36,012 nucleotides of DNA from Polaromonas sp. GTDB taxonomy: Bacteria > Pseudomonadota > Gammaproteobacteria > Burkholderiales > Burkholderiaceae_C. The notes beneath the pieces are model-generated. The model saw nothing but the letters and a program-made list of their open reading frames with translations. It did not search any database and was not told the origin of the DNA. This document shows, in pieces, positions 35,966 to 36,012 of the stretch. The position numbers and the translations under genes were made by a program. Where the stretch lies: positions 1 through 36,012 of the forward strand of contig NZ_JABBPF010000206.1 of assembly GCF_012927415.1 (NCBI RefSeq), written 5' to 3'. Each line of letters starts with the position of its first letter. Position 1 is the first letter of the stretch.

Positions 35966-36012
35966 ATGAAGCCGCTCTACAACCGCACTGCCATATCGAT
36001 TCACTGGTGTAT
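35966..36012 (+). CDS. Cytochrome b561-like protein, N-terminus (partial)
   Basis: The last 47 bases begin with an ATG 10 bp after the cytochrome c stop and read MKPLYNRTAISIHWC, cut by the window end. YxRTAIxxHW is the usual opening of cytochrome b561-type di-heme membrane proteins, with the His as a heme ligand. A membrane b561 after a PQQ dehydrogenase and a c-type cytochrome would fit an electron-transfer operon. The call rests on 15 residues. Confidence 0.6.
   Translation, partial: MKPLYNRTAISIHWC

Noticed and set aside
1-36012. CRISPR arrays, prophage or defence genes
   Set aside because: No regularly spaced repeats and no phage, toxin-antitoxin or defence protein motifs were seen.

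Overview
The window looks like a chromosomal segment of a betaproteobacterium of the Comamonadaceae (Polaromonas/Rhodoferax/Variovorax type). This is inferred from the GC-rich coding style, the family resemblance of the housekeeping proteins (pcnB-folK, hda, murJ, purM, pdxH, edd-eda), and a 17-nt palindromic repeat of a kind I associate with that family. I could not run a taxonomic search.

Layout. 1-194 is the low-complexity tail of a DEAD-box RNA helicase; an apparently empty stretch and a YitT-type membrane protein follow. 1.45-14.24 kb is a sugar-acid catabolic island. On the minus strand a GntR/FCD regulator leads a MalEFGK-type ABC importer, a gluconokinase, a gluconate 5-dehydrogenase-like SDR and an L-idonate 5-dehydrogenase broken by a 7-bp tandem duplication; a D-2-hydroxyacid dehydrogenase lies upstream in the same direction. 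Diverging from these on the plus strand are an IlvD/Edd-type sugar-acid dehydratase, 2-keto-3-deoxygalactonate kinase (dgoK), KDPGal aldolase (dgoA) and an NAD-type SDR. The two halves share an ATNATATGATNA motif in their upstream regions. 16.6-19.1 kb carries edd-eda, which would finish the breakdown of 6-phosphogluconate made by the gluconokinase; a HexR-like box lies upstream of edd.

Between these sugar blocks, 14.3-16.6 kb holds tag, gloA and debris: a MaoC-type dehydratase and a PaaI-type thioesterase fused head to head with both 5' ends lost, and a decayed IS5-type transposase.

19.3-30.0 kb is mainly housekeeping: an OmpA-domain protein, a ChaC-like gamma-glutamylcyclotransferase, pdxH, folK, pcnB, a HAD phosphatase, hda, an AI-2E/PerM transporter, purM, a SirB1-like protein and murJ. 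The 17-nt repeat occurs here between genes and also in frame inside coding sequences.

30.4-36.0 kb is a plus-strand periplasmic/outer-membrane module: a TonB-dependent receptor, a secreted ankyrin protein, a PQQ-dependent alcohol dehydrogenase with the extra Asp that marks lanthanide-dependent enzymes, a di-heme cytochrome c4-like protein and the first codons of a cytochrome b561-like gene cut by the window edge. A lanthanide-linked oxidation module is the most interesting hypothesis here, but it rests on one motif and gene order.
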